Part shown: piece after piece, positions 61,998 to 64,000 of the stretch | How the letters are laid out: each line of letters starts with the position of its first letter | Position numbering within the stretch: the stretch's first letter is position 1 | Assembly: GCF_008933955.1 (NCBI RefSeq) | Contig: NZ_WBXO01000005.1 | Location: forward strand, 1-64,000 | DNA length: 64,000 nucleotides | Source: Heliorestis acidaminivorans | GTDB taxonomy: Bacteria > Bacillota > Desulfitobacteriia > Heliobacteriales > Heliobacteriaceae | Direction of reading: 5' to 3' | Made by a program: the position numbers and the translations under genes | Notes under the pieces: model-generated | Told to the model about the DNA's origin: nothing | The model's database searches: none | Seen by the model: the letters and a program-made list of their open reading frames with translations, nothing else

Positions 61998-62738
61998 ATG
62001 GCCCTGTATATTCTTCTACCGGCTTATAACGAAGCAAAAAGTTTACCAAATTTATTGCAAAAGTTTCAAAACTTTCGTCGGGATGTTGAGGATCTCAAGA
62101 TTGTAATTGTTGATGATGGTTCGCAAGATGATACAGCAGTTATTGCGGAAAGCTTTCAAGGTTTGTTAGATGTTGAAGTAATTCGTCATGGTCAGAACAG
62201 AGGTCTTGGCTGTGCAATGACAACAGGATTAAAGTGGATATGCAAAGTAGCTAAGCAAGATGATGTTGTTGTTACTATGGATGCTGATGACACTCATGAT
62301 CCAGGTCATATTCCGGCGATGATGGAAAAGATTCGTCGTGGTGCTGATGTTGTTATCGCTTCGCGCTATCAAGAAGGGGGCGAGCAAGTAGGCTTATCTC
62401 AAGTAAGGCGACTAATGTCTTGGGGAGCATCTACTTTCCTTGGTGTTCTTTTTGGTATTGAAGGGGTAAAGGATTATTCTTCTGGTTATCGTGCCTACCG
62501 TGTTGGTATCTTACAGCAAGCTTTTGAACGTTTTGGAGATAATTTTATTGAAGCACAAGGTTTCGATTGTATGGCTGAAATCTTGCTAAAGCTACGGACT
62601 TTTCAACCAAATTTTGCAGAAGTGCCTTTAGTTTTGCGCTATGATCGCAAGACTGGGCCTAGTAAAATGCCTGTTTTAGAGACTGTTTTTCAATATCTCT
62701 TTTTAGCTAGAAAAGCGGCGAGGTTGGATGATCGTTAA
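61998..62738 (+). CDS. Glycosyltransferase family 2 (polyprenyl-phosphate sugar transferase type)
   Basis: 246 residues with LLPAYNEAKSLPNLL, VIVDDGSQDDT and TMDADDTHDPGHIPAM (DxD metal motif), typical of dolichyl-phosphate-mannose-synthase-like enzymes. No C-terminal membrane helix is evident. It probably charges a lipid carrier used by the downstream glycosyltransferase. AAGGAGGG 5 bases before the ATG. Confidence 0.88.
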   Translation: MALYILLPAYNEAKSLPNLLQKFQNFRRDVEDLKIVIVDDGSQDDTAVIAESFQGLLDVEVIRHGQNRGLGCAMTTGLKWICKVAKQDDVVVTMDADDTHDPGHIPAMMEKIRRGADVVIASRYQEGGEQVGLSQVRRLMSWGASTFLGVLFGIEGVKDYSSGYRAYRVGILQQAFERFGDNFIEAQGFDCMAEILLKLRTFQPNFAEVPLVLRYDRKTGPSKMPVLETVFQYLFLARKAARLDDR

Positions 62739-63121
62739 TGAAGCATAATTTAGGCGACGGCTTGTATTTAATTTTGCTTTCTATTTTTATGGGTGCTTTA
62801 GGTCAGGTCTTACTCAAAATGGGGGCTAACAAGCTAGTTCTTACGGGAGGCCCCTTGGTAACGGCTTTTATACAAGGGATTACACAAATTATCAAAAATC
62901 CCCTGATTCTTGGGGGGTTTTTGCTTTTTGGCCTTAGCTCTTTAATCTGGATTGTAGCAATTTCTAAAGTGGAGCTAAGTCTTGCTTATCCCATGGTCAG
63001 TCTTGGCTATGTTCTTGTACTCTTTTTATCCTGGGCTTTTCTAGGTGAAACACTTTCGTTGATAAGGATCAGTGGGGTGCTCGTCATTTGTTTAGGCGTT
63101 TATTTGATCGCACAAAGCTAG
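62738..63121 (+). CDS. Small EamA/SMR-like four-helix transporter
   Basis: 127 residues with four membrane helices and SLAYPMVSLGYVLVLFLSW, typical of EmrE-like/ArnE-F-like halves that flip lipid-linked sugars. It overlaps the glycosyltransferase gene by one base. The family and the gene order (GT2, SMR-like, GT39-like) suggest transfer of a lipid-linked sugar. Confidence 0.82.
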   Translation: MKHNLGDGLYLILLSIFMGALGQVLLKMGANKLVLTGGPLVTAFIQGITQIIKNPLILGGFLLFGLSSLIWIVAISKVELSLAYPMVSLGYVLVLFLSWAFLGETLSLIRISGVLVICLGVYLIAQS

Positions 63122-64000
63122 AACAATTTCAACCAGATTTACAAGGGTTACATAGCCCTATAGTTCCTTGGATTTTTGGGGGACTCCTTCTAGTCGCTTT
63201 ACTTTTGCGCCTGCAGGGAATTGATCAGCCTTTTGCTGATTTTCACAGTTGGCGCCAAAGCGATACAGCGGCTGTTGCACGCCATTTTTATGAGCTGGAG
63301 ATGAACATTCTCAGGCCACAGCTTCATTACTATGGTGCTCCGCCTAATTATGCGGAACTAGAATTCGGCCTTGTACCATACTTGACTGCTTTGCTTTACC
63401 ATCTCTGGGGTGGTGAAGCTGTCTGGATTGCTCGGTCCGTAATTGTTATTTTTTCGCTTTGGTCCATCATTTCTATTTATCGTATTGCCAATCATTTCTG
63501 GGGAGGCTGGGCTAGTTTAGCCGCCGCTTTTGTTTTGGCATTACATCCTACTTATGTCTATTTTTCACGTTCCTATCAGCCTGACGTACCGATGATCGCT
63601 CTTGCTTTAGCAGGGTTAGCCAACTTTTTGGCTTATCGAAAAGGAGGCTCTCTTTTTCATGCATCCTTAGGTTGCTTTTGGTTTACTTTAGCTGTCTTAG
63701 TAAAGCCACCAGCGGCTATCTTTTACTTTCCCTTAGCCGTTTGGTGGTTCTATTCGCAAAGGAACTGGTATGTAGCCCTAGCTTATATCGTTTTTCCTAT
63801 TGCCTTTACGGCCGCTTATATCTGGTCTATCCATGGTATTGCGCAACATCCATTTGTCTCCGGTCTTACTGTGGGCTTTGCCCAAAGACTGTTGGAGCAA
63901 GGACTGCCGGCCGGTTGGTTTAATGATGTAGGGCACGGTTTGTTTTTCTATACTTTTACGCCAGCGCTTTTTCTCCCTGTCCTTGTTGGCCTCTGGAGAG
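63088..64000 (+). CDS. ArnT/PMT-like glycosyltransferase, truncated by window end
   Basis: Open to the end of the window. The first part reads FRRLFDRTKLEQFQPDLQGL, then DFHSWRQSDTAAVARHFYEL with the Asp typical of the catalytic loop in GT39/ArnT enzymes, and many hydrophobic segments. TTG 63088 has GTGGGGTG 8 bases upstream and overlaps the previous gene by 34 bases; a downstream start is possible. It uses a polyprenyl-phosphate sugar donor (family knowledge); the acceptor is unknown. Confidence 0.8.
   Translation, partial: MFRRLFDRTKLEQFQPDLQGLHSPIVPWIFGGLLLVALLLRLQGIDQPFADFHSWRQSDTAAVARHFYELEMNILRPQLHYYGAPPNYAELEFGLVPYLTALLYHLWGGEAVWIARSVIVIFSLWSIISIYRIANHFWGGWASLAAAFVLALHPTYVYFSRSYQPDVPMIALALAGLANFLAYRKGGSLFHASLGCFWFTLAVLVKPPAAIFYFPLAVWWFYSQRNWYVALAYIVFPIAFTAAYIWSIHGIAQHPFVSGLTVGFAQRLLEQGLPAGWFNDVGHGLFFYTFTPALFLPVLVGLWR

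Noticed and set aside
1..64000. Mobile elements, prophage or transfer RNA genes
   Set aside because: No transposase, integrase, phage gene, terminal inverted repeat or tRNA cloverleaf was recognised by reading; a tRNAscan and IS search would be needed for certainty.

Overview
This window looks like part of the chromosome of an anaerobic, endospore-forming Firmicute of moderate, slightly AT-rich composition. The signs are strong Shine-Dalgarno sites with many GTG/TTG starts, an SspH-type spore protein gene, a GerMN lipoprotein, ferredoxin-linked 2-oxoacid oxidoreductase, rubredoxin, ferritin-like proteins and a Bacillus-type succinate dehydrogenase. The combination (complete propionate/methylmalonyl-CoA block, NrfHA, GC near the low forties, an OLE-like RNA candidate) would fit a heliobacterium such as Heliorestis or a Peptococcaceae relative. 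That placement is inference; no photosynthesis gene or 16S rRNA is present.

Layout. 1-5.2 kb: a LysM protein with AVEQE repeats whose 5' end is unresolved, an HTH protein with a duplicated helical module, a nitrilase-family amidohydrolase, coaX, a LysR-type protein reduced to its HTH, and a metallo-beta-lactamase-fold hydrolase. 5.4-8.1 kb: a four-gene 2-oxoacid:ferredoxin oxidoreductase operon (probably 2-oxoglutarate). 8.1-15.5 kb: MFS transporter, sspH, membrane-anchored trypsin-like protease, nitroreductase, TlpA-like lipoprotein, ferritin-like protein, a thioredoxin-reductase-like protein without an NADPH motif, and small unknowns. 16.1-28.2 kb: sdhCAB, sucCD, methylmalonyl-CoA mutase (large subunit, then a B12-domain/epimerase fusion) and the three parts of a transcarboxylase (12S, biotin carrier, 5S). 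Together with the 2-oxoacid oxidoreductase and PduL (57.5 kb) these can connect fumarate/succinate, succinyl-CoA, methylmalonyl-CoA, propionyl-CoA and pyruvate/oxaloacetate.

28.3-33 kb: a P-loop/Asp23 fusion, a ~570-nt highly structured apparent non-coding RNA, and a membrane protein overlapping a degenerate NtrC-like regulator. 33.9-36.1 kb: a type III polyketide synthase/methyltransferase pair (BpsAB-like) and rnpB (class A RNase P RNA, minus strand). 36.2-45 kb: envelope proteins (metallophosphoesterase, GerMN lipoprotein, M1-like peptidase), a globin-coupled chemotaxis transducer and two very short membrane-protein genes. 45.2-47.2 kb: nrfHA. 47.3-50.4 kb: a MacAB-like ABC export operon. 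50.6-64 kb: a MidA-family methyltransferase, rubredoxin, ferritin-like protein with a near-consensus promoter, PHP phosphoesterase, QueD, a STAS / CheC / HATPase three-gene signalling cassette, DUF1858 protein, PduL, HD-GYP protein, YitT-family protein, SNF2 helicase and a lipid-linked sugar cluster that runs off the window end.

Most interesting: the large structured RNA between 29.3 and 29.9 kb (OLE-RNA-like in size and host type), the mutase/epimerase fusion, the CheC-containing partner-switch cassette, the structured leaders before sucC and before the mutase, the regulator lacking the sigma-54 contact motif, and a compensated base change in the P4 helix of rnpB. No CRISPR array, insertion sequence, prophage or tRNA was found.
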